Source: Larimichthys crocea (taxonomy: Eukaryota > Chordata > Actinopteri > Sciaenidae). Taken from it: a stretch of DNA of 64,000 nucleotides. Location of the stretch: positions 16,220,368 through 16,284,367 of the forward strand of contig NC_040016.1 in assembly GCF_000972845.2 (NCBI RefSeq), given 5' to 3'. The notes under the pieces are model-generated. The model was given only the letters and a program-made list of their open reading frames with translations, did no database searches and was not told the origin of the DNA. Below, piece by piece: positions 47,495-62,000 of the stretch (positions within the stretch are counted from its first letter, which is position 1; every line of letters begins with the position of its first letter). A program made the translations under genes and the position numbers.

Positions 47495-50400
47495 ATTCAC
47501 TACACCCCCGCTGTCTTTCAGATGAGGGTCGTGAAGTGAACGTGGAGACATCAGGCTGCTAGCTAATAACCTGGTAGTGGAAGTCCGATCAATAGCACAG
47601 CTCAGGTTTCTGAGCTACAACACAGAGAGAAAGTGTAGCAGCAGCTGCTTAGAGCTTCCATCTTGAAATGAACTGCAGAGCTCTCAAAGAGTAGAGAAGC
47701 ATTCCTTTGTGAGGTTTAACATATGGTCAAAGATGACAATTTGGCTCAAAGGGTAAGCATGCTGCTGGTGATGATGATTTGGAAAGATCAGTCTAAAACT
47801 GGTTTGGGCAACCCCCGGTGATATATTTATATATTTCAAATATACACACTAGGCTAAATATTTTCCTGCAGCTAGGGAGTCTAGTTACAGGTAACAAATC
47901 ACTCAAAGACATAGTGTATTCTTTGGTCTTTCCGTCCTTGAAATTTAATGACAAAATACATCATCTGTCAATACACTCTTAAACGACATATACTATATGG
48001 GTTTTCTGATGTAACAGCAGGACAACATCATTTGTCTGTGCGTTCCCAAAAAAAAAAAAACGTACATATTTAGTTTTATGATGTAAGGTTTGGTTAAGGT
48101 TAGGCACAAAACTGGAAGTCTGTGTTTAGTCTCGGCCGGGTTCACTAGGAGGCTGCTGAGCCCAGTTCCATTCCCCACGTGCTTGACTCCAGGTTCTGGT
48201 GGTCCCCAGCTTGAAAACCTCCTCCTCTCAGTGATGTAAACAAACACCAAGATAATCTGGGTATAGTGAGCTAATAGGGGGGCTAACTAGCTAATGGCAG
48301 CTTGTACAGTTACAGTTAGTTAGGTGACATCCCTCTTGCTATAATCCCATGATATTTTCCTCCCGGTCACAAGGCATAGCTCCCAAATGGAGCTTGAGGT
48401 TGTTGTTTTTTTTCCGCCATTACCCAACTGTAATGAAATATTGGCCAACTATGACTCTTCTCGTCGACTAACGGTTTAGTTGACATTAGGAGAGCGCTCT
48501 AAAAATAACCATGTGTTTAAGGTTCTGGGACCATCGTGGTCATGTTTTTTATTATTTTTTAAAAACATTGCCTTGTGATTGAAAAAAAAAGGAATAAACA
48601 GGATTCTCCAATGGTGATGATTTACCGTACCTTATAGTAATGTCACCCGACTTCGTCCTTGGTGCCATCACAATTATTATGGCCACTGTGGCCACTTAAA
48701 TGTATCCATGTCATTTTGGGGTACAACTAATAGATTCTGACATTTTCTCAGTTTTCTGCTTTCAGGTTTGAATTTGTTCAGTTATTTTTGAAAAACAACT
48801 AAGGTCTGTTAGTTGGACCAGTTAATTGGTGATTACGTTAGAATATCATAAGATTTATCCTTCAAACAGCAGTTGCTGACAGACAAAATCGTCTTTCTTT
48901 TTACATAAACCAAAAGTAATTTGAGAGAGCAGTTTTGGCCTGAAGTAATATGTGGAAATTTTCCATTTCCATTATGAATTTGACTTTATTGTAATGTACA
49001 AAAAAAACAGGTAATTGTCATAAACAAATGACGGCTGTTTATGGTTTTCAAGATAATAATCTGATGTCATAACAAATTTTGCAAGAACAAACTGTATTTC
49101 TTAAGTTTAGATGAACAGACTTTGCTAGTATGTAGTCCTATTCAAAGCTTAAAAGCACTGCTAATATTTTACAGTCGCTGCAAAGCATTCCATTTTTCAA
49201 TAATTCGGACCATACAGCATAAGAGGTAGGATCCTGTGTTCATGAGCTCTCTAACACCATCTGAAGACTACAATAAAGACAGACATTTCTCCCAAATTCA
49301 AACCATACAGTGGAGCTCAAGCTGTGTTCAGAAGCAGAAAACATGATTCACACATTGAGACAAGCAGACACCCCTGCAGCCGTCAGTTTTTATGGATCCC
49401 AAAAGTCCCATTATCACAACCCTCCAGTCTGAAACAGGCGCATATTCTCTAAGCTTTGTCACTGGGCCCAGTGAGTCAGGGTTAATATTCCGCTGTGCCT
49501 ATATCGCTCCCAAAACTGTTCAAACTTGTCAGAATCATTGTGTGATTTCACCACCATTTCAGTCTAGCAGGGACTGGATCAGTAGTCACTGTGGCCAGAG
49601 TTAAATCACAAGAGTGAGAACACAGGATGAAAACCTTTTCTGGATAAGCAAGATAAAAGGGAGATAAGGAAAGATGGATTGGAGCAGTACAACTCAGTGA
49701 CAGTTTGAGCAAATGATCTGTTGGGAATGCGTTGTGCTCCAATGGCAATACGATTTGATTCGCTGTGCTGGGCTAAAGAAGTTCAGCTGTCTAAACCTAC
49801 TTTAAATGTTGAAATGCTGCCAAATGTAGACATGCTGTTAAGAATTAACAACCAAAAGTGTGCAAACTTTTGAGCCACCATATAGTTTAACTTTTGTGTG
49901 TGCCAAGAATGTTTTTTTTTCCCGAATGGACTACACTGAACCATTGAGTCATGCTTTTCTTCTCCTTCAGCAGTGCTTCAAGGTGGTGGTAAGACTAGAC
50001 TTGGTAAAACCAGAGTGAGGGGGGGATGGTCAGAATGGACGTTCAGTCACAATGTTAAAAAACCACTCAGCATCCATCAGTCATGGTCCCAAGACAATTG
50101 GTTTACTTTCCCTCCTGGTGGTTTATCAATAAAGTGATTACCTTAATAGAAAGAACAGTGCCCTTTAAAAGCCCCTTTACTTGTCAGATAATTAAATCAG
50201 CCAATAGAGAATCTGTTCCTGATCAGATATGTGAATTATTGATGAGCCAATGGAATCTTCAGAGGGACATTGAGGGTTGTTAATAATTGATAACGTCCAT
50301 CTGGATTAATGCGGTGTGTCTTGTGATTTATCCATTGTCCATCCAGGAATCCATCATCTTCTTGGATCTTCAGTAGTCCCAAAGCAGCAGTGATAACTGG

Positions 50401-51529
50401 CGAAAGGCAAAGTGCAGCAACCATGACTATGAATGTTCATCTGACTTTGATTGCTTTAAATTTTCCCTCAGTTTTGCACCGTTATTAAAACCAAGCCTTT
50501 TGTCCTTCAGTACCCAGTCTGAGTAATAACAGGGTAATGCAGTAAGTCAAACAGTCTTGTTCTAATTAGGTGTGGTTGTGTGTGGTGTTCCAGCGCCTGT
50601 CGACTGCTCACAGACATGACCATAAACACGTTGGGTTTCGACGCTCTGTGGATTTGTAGCACAGTCCTCAGGACAGGGATGGATCCAATAAGGCCTTTTC
50701 TCTTGTGTTTTCTTTCTGAGAGGAAGGAAAGAAAACACAACAATCACAAGGGAATGTTGGTGCAATAATAAAAGAGAGGAAGACGGTGCAGAGAGGAGGA
50801 GGAAAATAGTAGAGTCTAGCAGTCGTAAAATTCTTTTTCAAAGAAGTCCATATGTGGTATTGTCTTATCAACTTACTTACTTCAAGTCGACTTCTTGGAT
50901 CATTTGTGTGAATGTACTCATTCTTTCTAGTTTAGAAAGAATCAGAAGAGACAGTTGTTCCAAGAAACCCTAGGGAGAAAAACCTTTGTAATAGATGTAC
51001 GTAATAGATTTACATCACAAAATTACTGTGATTTTCTGCAACCGGAGCTCAATATGGCCACTGACTTGTGTCCTACAATCTGCGGTGTACTGACTAGTGT
51101 GGTATTGGTTTTCATGCGGTCTGCAAAATGACAAAATGACGCACTGGACTGAAGCTTTGAACTGACACGATGACAAACTGCCCTCAGCCAATGTTTGGTT
51201 TACAACCATAAAACATTGGATACATCCTTATATTTAAGTGCTTACAGGATGTATGAAGTCTTTCAAAATAGAGACATCTTAATTACCTCTTTGAAGAGGC
51301 AAAGTATATCGGCAACCGTGAGAGTGACACATTATTGCCATAGAATAAACTAAGATGAACTCATTAAAAAGAAAGACGTCTCACTGTCATTTTCAAATTT
51401 CAAAATCTCAAAGTTCTACCTTAATTTTTCTGTGAGAAAACAGAAAAACGTTTCAAATTAAACTAAACATTTTAGTGCAGTAGACAAGGCACAGGAAATA
51501 CACATATTCATCCAAAAACACATACAAGA

Positions 51530-51760
51530 GCACTTAAAGGAGCTCTATGGCAGAAATTAAATATAACACGCATAACTGTAACGTGTAACCGTACTGTGTT
51601 TCTACCGTAGCCCAGAGCAGACAAACTAAACGCTTGTTCTAGATAGGGTCCTTTTGCATTTTTACTGGCACCATAGTTTCTCCTTCGCGCTCTGAAGGAG
51701 AGGGTGATCAGCAACCACCCATCACTAAATCCTTCACAATGATCATTTCCTGAACTGGAC
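51530..51760. mobile_element. MITE (GGTCCAGTGT-terminus family), copy 4, internal remnant
   Basis: Interior blocks CGTAGCCCAGAGCAGACAAA, TAGATAGGGTCCTTTTGCAT and CACCATAGTTTCTCCTTCGC match the inside of the family. The termini are degraded. Confidence 0.45.
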
Positions 51761-52849
51761 AAAAAGTTCTTAGTGTTTTAAATGAAAATAATATAGGCCA
51801 AACAATCTTGTGTCAACTTCTTTTTTTATTCATTGAAACTTTTGATGCTCAGCAGATAGACCAGTATTGTCAGGGAAATGTAGATGTTCATGTTTCCATT
51901 TTTATGAGGAGTTTCAGGACTTTTTGTTCATATTTTAAGGTTCTTTATAACAGCACAGAACCTGATATTAAATATAATGCACAAATATAATGTTGGTGCA
52001 AGTCTCAGACCAGTGTGTTGAATCAGTGTGTAATGATAAGTTCCTAGACATGTATACATTTGCATACTGATCAGAATTTTTTACTTTCTTCCTCATGAGG
52101 AACAATCTTTGTGGCCCTTGAAGTTACCTGATGCTGTTCATTAATTAGCAGTCGGTTCCTGTTTTGTTCTTTACTCATTCATAGGATGTTGTGTACCTTT
52201 GTGTATAGTAAAGTGTTAACACTGAGCCTTCCTCGCTCTCTTCTCTTTGTGGGCGGAGTTTTCACACACTCTGCAGTGACAAGGCAATATGCAACAAGGT
52301 GAGGCCTCTGTGAAAATCCACTGCCTGGAGCCACCAAGCAGACCCGAGAGGAAATGAACACATCACTCCTGTTTTCACACCTTTACCTTTTACCCCAACA
52401 TATCCCCACCTCTCCTCTCTTCTCCTGTCCCTCCCTCTTTTTCTCTCTCACTCATTCACCTCAGGCATTTTACTGATAATCCAAAAGGTCACCTGTGGCC
52501 TCCTTCTCTCGCCCCTCCCTCCTATTTCTCATCTACAATGAGAAAAAAAAAAAAAACACAAGCCTGAGGGAGTTTCAATCCTGATCACCTAGGGCAGGTA
52601 ACTCTGGGAGTCAAGCAAGTGTCTCTTCTTCTCAACACAATTTTCTTTCACATCACAGATTATTTAGTGATTTACGATTATAAACCAAAGGAGAATTCAC
52701 TATAGCCCAGTCTTCCAAAATTTAGCAAAATAAGTAAGATTTTTTTTTTTAGCTTTTTTAGTTAGTATTAAATTTGACCACCACAGCTATACTTTACATA
52801 TGAAGTGTAAAAAGATAAGTTACGTTAGGGTCATGGTTACTACTTTTAA

Positions 52850-53604
52850 CAACCCCCTGTACGATCTTAAAAAAGATCTTGAAAATGAATACGTGTAGAA
52901 TGTGGTTTGACACTGTCTCACTGAAATAAGCAAGGTTGTCTGAAAAAGACGTCGTCTACTTGGTAGTATATGTTGCTCCAAAACCTGTATGTATTGTTCA
53001 ACATTAATGCTACCTTCACAAATGTGTAGGTTACCCATGCCATTGGCACAAATACATCATGGATGCTGGCTTGTGGGTGGATGGGTCCTCTCCTCCCTCA
53101 GCCTGGAGGACATGGTGTCTATGATTTCCAGAAAGAATTTTAAAAATGGACTCATCATACCACAGGACAGTTTTCCACTTCGCCCTCAGTCCATCTTAAA
53201 TAAGCTTTGGCCCGCAAAAGGAGGCAGTGTTTCTTGGGCCCTGAAGATTATGGCCATCCGATATTTGTTTTCTGCAGAGTCCATTACGTACAAAGATTTC
53301 TTCTGACTCGCTGAATTTTTTAATGACATTATGCACTAAAGACAATAAATTCCCCAGATTCTGTGCAATCTTATGTTGATTCTTAAACCGTTGCTCTATT
53401 CACCATCGTGATCCCCACCCCATCTTTACAACATTTTTTAAACATGTTGCTGGCATCAAATTCATAATGGCCCTATCATTTTCCGAAAACAATCAAATTT
53501 CTCAGTTTCAACACTTGATAAGTTGTCTTTGTGCTATTTTCAATTAAATATATGGTTACACATCATCGCATTTCTGTGCCAACTTTTTTGGAAACAGGGT
53601 TGTA
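52850..53604 (-). mobile_element. Tc1/mariner-type transposon remnant with broken transposase
   Basis: On the minus strand it starts at TACAACCCTGTTTCCAAAAA (inverted-repeat end near 53604). It runs through transposase pieces WKTVLWYDESIFKILSG (the DDE-box second Asp, near 53150) and MGNLHICEGSINVEQYIQVL then EQHILPSRRRLFQ (53038 down to about 52920). The frame is broken by stops and indels, and the distal terminus is missing. An inactive fossil. Confidence 0.8.
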
Positions 53605-53609
53605 AGTTA

Positions 53610-55930
53610 CCAGGCGAAACATCGAATGCAGGTACATTACATTTGCTCACTGCTGTTTTGACACTTTCCTTCCTGTAATAGAGATCTTCTCCTGTCAGTG
53701 TCATTGCGCAAAACCATTTTGTGTGTGTATGTTTTAAAGGTAGAATTTAACAGTCTTTAAAAAGTTAGAAAGTTTTGCTAGAAGATAAAAAAAAATCTTT
53801 ACTGGTGCAGCTTCGTCACATCTTTTAGTGCTACAAATCTCCACCCTCTGAGTATCACTTTTCAAATCATTGATTTGCAGCAATGAATTCTATGAGTTTG
53901 TGTAAGCTTTGGGTGGAAGGGACTAAGGGTCAAAGGCTAAGGTTAGGTCACCCTTCCACATTTCATTTTGACACAATCAATATTAACACAGCTAAAGCAG
54001 ACGGGTAAACCAGAGACGGCAATTTGTCCAATCTTGTTTTACTCTCAATAATCCATTTAAAGACATCGTTCCTTATAGTACTTGTTGGTCAAGATTTTCT
54101 CCAGCTCTTCAGGAACATCAGACAGACAGCAAAGTTATGTGTGAGAAATGTAATACTTAACTTGATGAGTTCTGCTTGTTTTCCATCTCAGTATATATTT
54201 GAGATGTAGACAGTGACCTCTCTGACTCAGACAGTGCAGGGTCTTTTTACTGCCCTCATTAAAAAAGTCTACTTTCATATTTTTCAGTCAGACACATTGT
54301 AAAAGTACAGTTGGCTGGTAAAAATAGTTTTTAATTGTTTCAAAATTGTATGTGGGTGAATTTCAACCACAAGTTTGTTGACGACAGAACATGAAACAAA
54401 AATACATTTTTGCATTAAAGGTGGGTGGGAAATATCCACAGCCTACACTACAGCATTGAAGCATGTAAAGTTAATGATGTCTCAGGCCGTGTCTGACTGC
54501 ATATTAAATATTTTTGCCCAATATGTTTTGAAATAATTCTCTTTGACATGGCGGTACAGTATGATCCAGTGTGAAGCAGTCGCTCCACAGCACGTCAATT
54601 GTTTTTCCTCTTGTTTTAAGTGTCAAATCTGTTTCAGATTGTGAGTCAGCGGGGCTTCTATAACTCAGAAAGCCATGAAAAAGTCCCATTTCATATTTTT
54701 AAAAAAAAAACTGAACCACTCTTACTTATTCCCCACTCTCTCTCTTATGTGTCTCTCTGAAGATATCTAAAAGCTGGATTCCTGCAGGAGATTCTTCAGT
54801 TTGTTCCCAGCAATAAGGACTTGTTCTCACCAAAAGCAGGTGAAAGGAGAGAGAGATCTTTTCTGTCCTTGGTGTTTTTATCCTCCTGCACCTAAGGATG
54901 TTTTCAGTTTATTACTGTAAATGTGTTTTCTTTTCTTTCTTTCCTCCATTCCTTTGTCCTTCCTTTCTTACTTTCTCTCCCGATCTTATTACTTTCTATC
55001 CCCTACAACCCACTTCCTTTTGCTGACTAAAAGAAATGATGCAGACATGCACATACAGGTCATGAAATGAACTCCTGCTTCCTTCAGCCTTCCAGCCATG
55101 GGAATCGAGTTCAACATAGACTGAAATGACATCATGCAGTACCCTCACAGGTCAAGTATAATCCCTTATCATTATAAAAAAAACACGTTCAACCAAAAAG
55201 ATTTTGTTTTTAGCTCTGTGGGTAATTAATCATGCACTTTTGCAAGAAATACTGTGCAACAAAATAATAATAATAAATAAACGAATGAAATAACTTTGTG
55301 GTTTCAATTCGATGTGTTCATGTGATGAGGTTCATTGTTTGCAGTATATTAATCACATTGCTGATTGCATTGTTCTGTTGCATTGGCACAACAAGGCACC
55401 TAGTTGATTTTTGACAATGGTCATATTTCTTTCTTCATATTGTGCATGGCAATACTTTACATCACTGGATTATGATGCAATGAGTAAGATGGGATCAAAT
55501 AAATCAAATAGTCCCTTTTTCATGCCCAGTGCCACTGCCACAGGGCAGCTGATTTAAGTGCAATTATTAAAACAAGGCGGAAAGAAATTCAATATCTGTG
55601 AGATACTTGCATTGAGACATCACAAGACAACACCATGCAGGAGTGACTGACATCCTTGCCCTTAATTTTAAATGTACTGAAGTAAGAGCATTGATGAACT
55701 TCTTTGGCACACAGGAACCTTCCTTTTCTAGTACTAACTACTGTATCAGAGAAATTCTCATGACTTGCACAGGACTGTATTCAGCTTTGGATCAGTGTTA
55801 CTGATGCCAAAGTACTTGCCAGCGTACGTGCTTAGAGTTTTCGTGCTGTTTGTGATTTAGTATTCTTTCAGTGAAAATATATTTTTGAATGATTGCACAC
55901 AGATTTTTGGAATGGCAGCGTCAGTTCAGT
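53610..55930. other. Gene-poor region, part 5
   Basis: AT-rich with a pyrimidine-rich stretch at about 54930-55020. No exon, RNA gene or clear transposon recognised. Confidence 0.5.
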
Positions 55931-55934
55931 CAGT

Positions 55935-56390
55935 CGGTCGGTCCACTTTCCTCCAGACTGAAATACCTCAATAACTGAAGGATGGATTGCCATGAAAGTT
56001 TGCACAGACATTTGTGGTCCCCAGAGGAGGAATCCTACTGACCTTTTCTCAACGCAGATTTCTCAACAACTAAAGAAATGGATTGCCATGATATTTAGTT
56101 CTGGCATTCATGTTCCCCTCAGGATGTCTTTTTTATTTAGCAACATCATAAGGTCAATAGTTCTTTAGTTTTTTTAACCAAATAATTGCAAAAACTACAA
56201 TGTCATTCTCATCAGACTCAGCTCTATTTTGTGTTAGTGCTAATTAGTAAATGTTAGCAGGCCTACACCTTAAACTAAGCCGGTGAACAGGGTCAATATT
56301 GTGCCAACTTTTTTCTCAGCATGTTACATTTAGCTCAAAAGCACCGCTGTCAACTAGTGTGACTGTATAGACTCTTGTTAGATCAGCAGG
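55935..56390. mobile_element. Dispersed teleost DNA-element remnant
   Basis: Contains the repeated motif GATGGATTGCCATGAAAGTT (and GGATTGCCATGATATTTAGT), then GTGCTAATTAGTAAATGTTA and TTAGCTCAAAAGCACCGCTG. This order is characteristic of a very common non-autonomous fish element. No ORF. Confidence 0.65.
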
Positions 56391-56394
56391 ATTT

Positions 56395-58080
56395 GTGCTA
56401 AACGATTATATTTAATGAACATTCAAATAAAAACTGAAAACACACCAAACATCCATCAATATTAACCACAGCTATTTTATATATTCAGAATAGCGTGGCT
56501 GTCATTATTTGAAACCGCAAATTTCGGACTAATGCTATAAATCAAAGGGTGAGTTAATAGAAGGAAATGAAAACAAAATAATAACATGATACTTATTTTG
56601 TCTCGATAAGGACGTTTTCACCTTCCCTGTCACAGAAGTCAGACAGGGTCAACAAACAGCTCAAGTAAGCATTTTGGAAAGGAAACAGCAGGAGGAATGA
56701 TCGACACATGGTGAAAATGATTTCCTGAAAGGAAAGCTGTTTGTTCAAAATAATTGTGCTAATTTACATGTTGCTGTTGATGAATTACAAACACACATTT
56801 TGATTTGGGGGCTGTGCTAAATGGCTGTTACAAAACAGCCTCTTCACCTATTGTTGTACCTGCTGTACCAGTGTAACTGACTCAAGACTTTTCTTCTTAA
56901 AACCATTACCCAAACTATTCAGATCCAGCAATGTCACTCCTCTGTCACCACTGGAAAAATAAAACGTGGAAAAAAAATACTCCTGCATTGTCAACTAAAC
57001 AATAGGCTGTGTTGTTGTGAAACTATTTCACACCATTCCTTGAGTCACGTGAACAGGACAGAAATCCAATACTCTCGGCACGCCTCTTCTTTGTCTTTCT
57101 CAGAGAGTGAGTTTAAACAATCCCTATCAAGCATGGATCCTAAAGTCAGATTTTTTCTGCTCCATCGTGGGAACTTGTAACGCTATGTGTGAACCTATCC
57201 GTCTCACCTCTGGGCCCGTGCACAGGAAATGGAAGAGTTGAAAGTGTGTTTTTGTGTGTAGGTTTGGGGTGCGAGTGGAAGGTTTCAAAAAGCAAAAGGT
57301 TGTGGAATTCTCTCAGGAGATCATCCATCATATCAGAGCAGGGGACTGGCTAAGGTTTTGCTTTATTTTCATTCATGAGGGAATTATAAATCACCAGAAG
57401 TGAGAACGAGTGTCAATCCTCTGAGCTGTTGCTTGGACATCAGCTGTGCTTTTAGAGACATTTGTAGTTTTAGAGACATTTTGTAGCATCTTCATATTAA
57501 GTGTGTTTGTTTTTGTTATTGTTAACTGTAACTGATGAAAGTGACATCTTGTTGAGTGCTGACTCGAAAGGTGTGTTATACATGGAGCACAAATGTGAGC
57601 AGTTTTCACACGGGTTGACACAGTCGCTTTTATGTTTGTACGCATGGGAAACAGTCACATGAATACCTGCCCTGAGGATGTTCAATTCCACATATCCGCT
57701 GAGACATTCCTTTAAAAACGTAATGCTGTGTGTTACAGTTCGGTGAGAAAGGCGTTAGCAAACTAAACACTTTCTCACGGTTCAACAGTGAACGGTGACT
57801 GAGGATGAGTCTGGCAGTTTAATTGTACCTACAAACCTAAAATAAACAATTATACGATATTATAGTTGTAATGATTTGATTGTATTACAATATTTAATCA
57901 ACAAACTTTCATTAAACTGATAAGGTGATTTACAAGAAATGTTTCACTGATGATGTTTGATGTTTGCAGTGATGCTTGACTGTATGTACAGTCAAATTGC
58001 TGTATGCCATCTACATTTAAACAGTTTACACTGTTTATATCTTTTTATGTTGCTATATTTATACTTTTTATACAGCATCT
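56395..58080. other. Gene-poor region, part 6
   Basis: No gene recognised. Segment 56600-56870 is complex in composition with homeodomain-type ATTA/TAAT cores and could be regulatory; I cannot assess conservation. Confidence 0.45.
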
Positions 58081-58084
58081 CTTT

Positions 58085-58216
58085 ATATTTGCTGTACTTT
58101 TTAAAAAATATCTCTTTACACTTGTTTGTACCAGGGATATGAGGGAAACAATAGTTCAATTCACCTGTACATATGGCAGTGTTAACAATAAAGTTGACTT
58201 GACTTGACTTGACTGC
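58085..58216 (+). mobile_element. Retroelement tail with (TTGAC)n
   Basis: Ends GTGTTAACAATAAAGTTGAC followed by four TTGAC units, the 3' tail style of a LINE/SINE insertion. Body short and diverged. Confidence 0.5.
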
Positions 58217-58819
58217 GCTGCACTGCAGCTGAGGAACAGTTGGCATGAGGTAAATATTACTTTAAATTTTTAAAAAATCTAAATAAATTGATGTATTGTT
58301 GCTGTTGCTATTGTTGTATTGCTCTTTAATTTATCACAATAGGACAAAAAAAAAACATCTTTCAAGCTGATGGAGCTAGGGTTTGGGATTTATGTTTGAA
58401 AAATGATTAAGATAAATAATTTCTCAAAGTCACATGAATGATTATGGCCAATTTCTTAGAACTTAATCCTTTTTAATACAATTTGCCCTGCTGACTGACA
58501 GTTTTTATGGTGTTTGTAAAGGCGAGGTCGAAGTGCCATAAACACCTCACAGTGCGTCCAACACTACAAACCACAGACTCACTAATTAGCAGCGAGAGCT
58601 CATCTTGTCCCTTACACAATGGTAGCGTCCACTGGAACATTGTTTTAGTTGAATCCCATGGTACCTCGCTGTTATCTGTTATTGCATCTACCGCCTCTTG
58701 GTTAAATAAATATGAAATTAACACTTAATAATAGCGTGACATTCATTCACCAGCCGGCAATTCAAAGCAGCTGCATCTTAACATATTACACCATCACTGA
58801 CGTTGTGTTTGATCCTGCT

Positions 58820-59080
58820 GCTCTGTTATGAACTGTCCAGACCTCTCAGAACATCTGGGGCAGATCTGCTTACTGTCCCCAAAGTCAAAACCTAACATGA
58901 AGAAGCAGCACTCCAGTTTTTATGTGCCACATATCTGTAACAAACTCCCAGCAAATTTGAGATCTGCTACAACTCTTAGTTCTTTTGAATCAAAAAACAT
59001 ATTCATATTTTGCCCTGCACTGTAGCTGTGTTGCCTTGTTGTTGAATGGCGCTATACAAATAACCTTGTCTTATTTTGCT
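58820..59080 (+). mobile_element. L2-type LINE, truncated 3' end
   Basis: The plus frame at 58888-59025 codes KKQHSSFYVPHICNKLPA and NLRSATTLSSFESKNIF, the usual C-terminal end of L2-like reverse-transcriptase proteins (the 'WN.LP..LR....SSFK..LK' motif). It is followed by TGGCGCTATACAAATAACCT, the L2 3' terminus. Severely 5'-truncated and degenerate. Confidence 0.75.
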
Positions 59081-59089
59081 TTGCAGATT

Positions 59090-62000
59090 GTTTAAAAAGA
59101 AATTAAGAGGTATACAAAGCTGGGAACCTTCTATATTGTATTGTCACATGTGCATTTTGAATGCAATTTCTCAACATTAGGCCTTTTTTTTTTTTTTTAC
59201 AGTATATCAGAACAGTGGGGCAGCTCCTGCAGGCTGGGGTTTCATCCCGCTGTGGAACCAACTCTGTCTGAGGCTTACAGCCTCAAACATCTGTTGTAAT
59301 TTCTGTCAAATTGAACTTTTATTACCTGGTCATTAAAGCCGCAGCAATGGCAAAACCAGATGGGTTCTTGCTGACCTTACAACTGCTTCTTTTTTATGGT
59401 GTTGGTGAAAATTGAACCAAAGGAAGCCGTGCGCTTTATAAAATTAAGGCAATCATTCCCACATTCCTGAGACATGGGGGGCACTGAGGAGGGCGAAGAG
59501 AGGTGCAGAGCAGCTATGAAGGGGGATTCTATATATGTGCGCTTTTGTGTGTGTGTACGTGTATGTATACATGTATGCATCTCTACAGTACATGCACTTC
59601 TTCACGAGTACATTCCTGAACAGACCAGGAATGGATTTCATGTAATGTGTTTACAATAATTTGGTTATTTAAGACAAAATCTATCGATTAAATACAGCAA
59701 TAGGAATATAGATGCATTTAAAATATTTAGTTTTTATTCCTTACATGGTCAGCTGTGTTTCATACTGCGAGTTAAAATTGAGTGTTAAATCATTTTACGG
59801 TCACAAAACTGTGATTATACCTTCTATTTTTGGATTGTTTTGTAGAGATCTGCAGTATATTACATTTGAAAAACAACCCCTTCGAGGGCCTGCACATGAT
59901 GCGTGTGTTCCTGATGGGCCTCCTTGCTGTACGGTTAGAGGCCAAGGTCAGTTAAATAACATGCACAGCATATAACCAGCCCGGGTTAGAGCTGTCTCAC
60001 TGGGAGGGAGGGCTGCTCCATCACTGGTCCCAGTGGGGAAGACTGGATGGATGCTGGGTGTGTTTATTAGAGACAGAGGGAGAGAAAAATGCTTTCAGAA
60101 GAGTAGAGGTGGGATTTACCTCCTGTTCTGTCAACGTAAACTCTGTGTACTTGCGCTGGAGTGCCTCAAACCTCTGCTTTTAGATATGTAAGTTGTAGAT
60201 TAGGTTAGGTTTAACCTTAATATGATAACCCCATGTCATGAGAGTATGCACAGTATTTAAACTTGTAAAATTTAAAAAGTAGTCTTGATAGAGAAGTATG
60301 GGTGGAGTGGAGAAATATGACAAATACAGAATAATACAAGTCACTGAGTGATTGATGAATATGACAATGGTGTGAATCATGCGTTACGGTATGTCGCCAG
60401 ATCTCAATCTTTGGCTGAACACCTTTGGGAAAGTCTGAACAAACCTGTTAGACAGAGCTTGAAGAACAGTGTTCATCAATGCAAATAATAATAATAATAA
60501 AGAATTTATTAATAAATAATGAATAAATAATAACAAGTGCTTTTCTGGATACTCAAAGACTTTACATGGTGAAAACATCAAAACATCCAAACAGTACAGT
60601 AAAAAAAAAACGCATTAGACTAAGCTAAACGTGAAAAGCAAAATTTTAAAAAGTGTGTTTTTGTTAATGACTTGAAGGTGGGTTAGTCTCACATGTAAAA
60701 TCTATATGACAGGGGCAACTGAGGTTACATCAGGTCTATCTTAAACCTTGACTCTTAAGGTCCTGGTAAACTCAATCAAGTGCTTGTTGGATGGAAAGGC
60801 TTCATAAATCCCCTCCCCACATACATTTCTGACTTTACAGTTCGGGTGGATGTGTCCAATAATTTCTGTACATTTCCAAAACCAACATCTAGCATTCACA
60901 CTCACTTAACACGGTAATTGGCAAGGCTTGCAGAGATGAGAGAGTAAGCAGAGTTTGAACTGAACTTTTTTCCATTCGTAAAATTTCCGTCACTTTTCAC
61001 GAGCACAACTGAGTGCAACACTATTAACTCCTTGATGGAGAGTATGAAAATTGAACGCAGTTATCACCACATTTAGGCTACACCTGAGTGTGGCAGTTCA
61101 GAACACACATAAGCACTTTTGCCTTGAGGCGTGGTTGTCAACACATTATACAAACTACTTCTATTCTAGCATGAGCTGGCGCTTAGCCACCCGCATCTCT
61201 ATCTGCTTACCAGTCTGTCTTAACACTTTTTCCCAGAATGACTTTCAACATTCCCCAGAAAACAGAGATTTAAACTTGTGGCTTTCAGTCAAGGGTGGAA
61301 AGATACAGTACACAAAACAAACTTATAAGTGGACCATCACTGAGATCATGGCTATGCTCTTACACAGAACACAAATGTCTGTTTCCTACAAAATCAAAAT
61401 AGACAAAAAGCAAACAATAAAATAGTCCCATGATTGCTTTGTACAGAGACGGAAAATCGAATTGTATTGTATTTAAGTGTCAAGGAAACTGATGGGAAAC
61501 AAGGAATGTAAGTGGACAGATGTTGAGAAAGTTTGGATTCAAGAAGACTTCAAACAACATTGCGAAATTGGTATTTTTGCAATTTAGTGCCCCAAATTTC
61601 AAAGTGCAATGTAACTGTGGTAAATATGGACAGCTGTACATGTGTATTTGTTATGAATATATAACTTATGATGAAAAAATATTTAACAACTTTGCTAATG
61701 CAAGTGCAATAACGAGTTTTTCTCTCATCCCTCTGTCATTATGTCCATAGAGTTACATTACCCTCTTACCCAGCTCCAGTTCTGGCACGACACCGGCTCC
61801 ACTCCCACTCAGTATTCACTCGCACCCCAGGCCTGAAAACCTCCTCTTCATGTGGCCCAAAACAGCTGTGCAAAACCACAAACACTCCCCCAGTGCCCTG
61901 AGCTCACAGTCTGGGCGGCCTGGTTAACAAACTGAACTAACATTAGCTATAGTTTGCAGCGGTTTACTTTACTGTTCATTAGGAAAATCAGAAAATATTT

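Larger units (their letters stand above)
43400..52840. other. Gene-poor region, part 4
   Basis: No gene recognised. Holds a CTGT microsatellite, a short perfect hairpin at 50703-50741 and a MITE remnant at 51530-51760. Several open frames are low-complexity or random in composition. Confidence 0.5.

Noticed and set aside
52820..53038. Minus-strand 72-aa frame that might look like a small gene
   Set aside because: Its sequence is a Tc1-like transposase fragment; the frame is broken before and after.
61051..61425. Plus-strand 124-aa frame
   Set aside because: No domain, AT-rich random-looking composition, no splice or promoter context.
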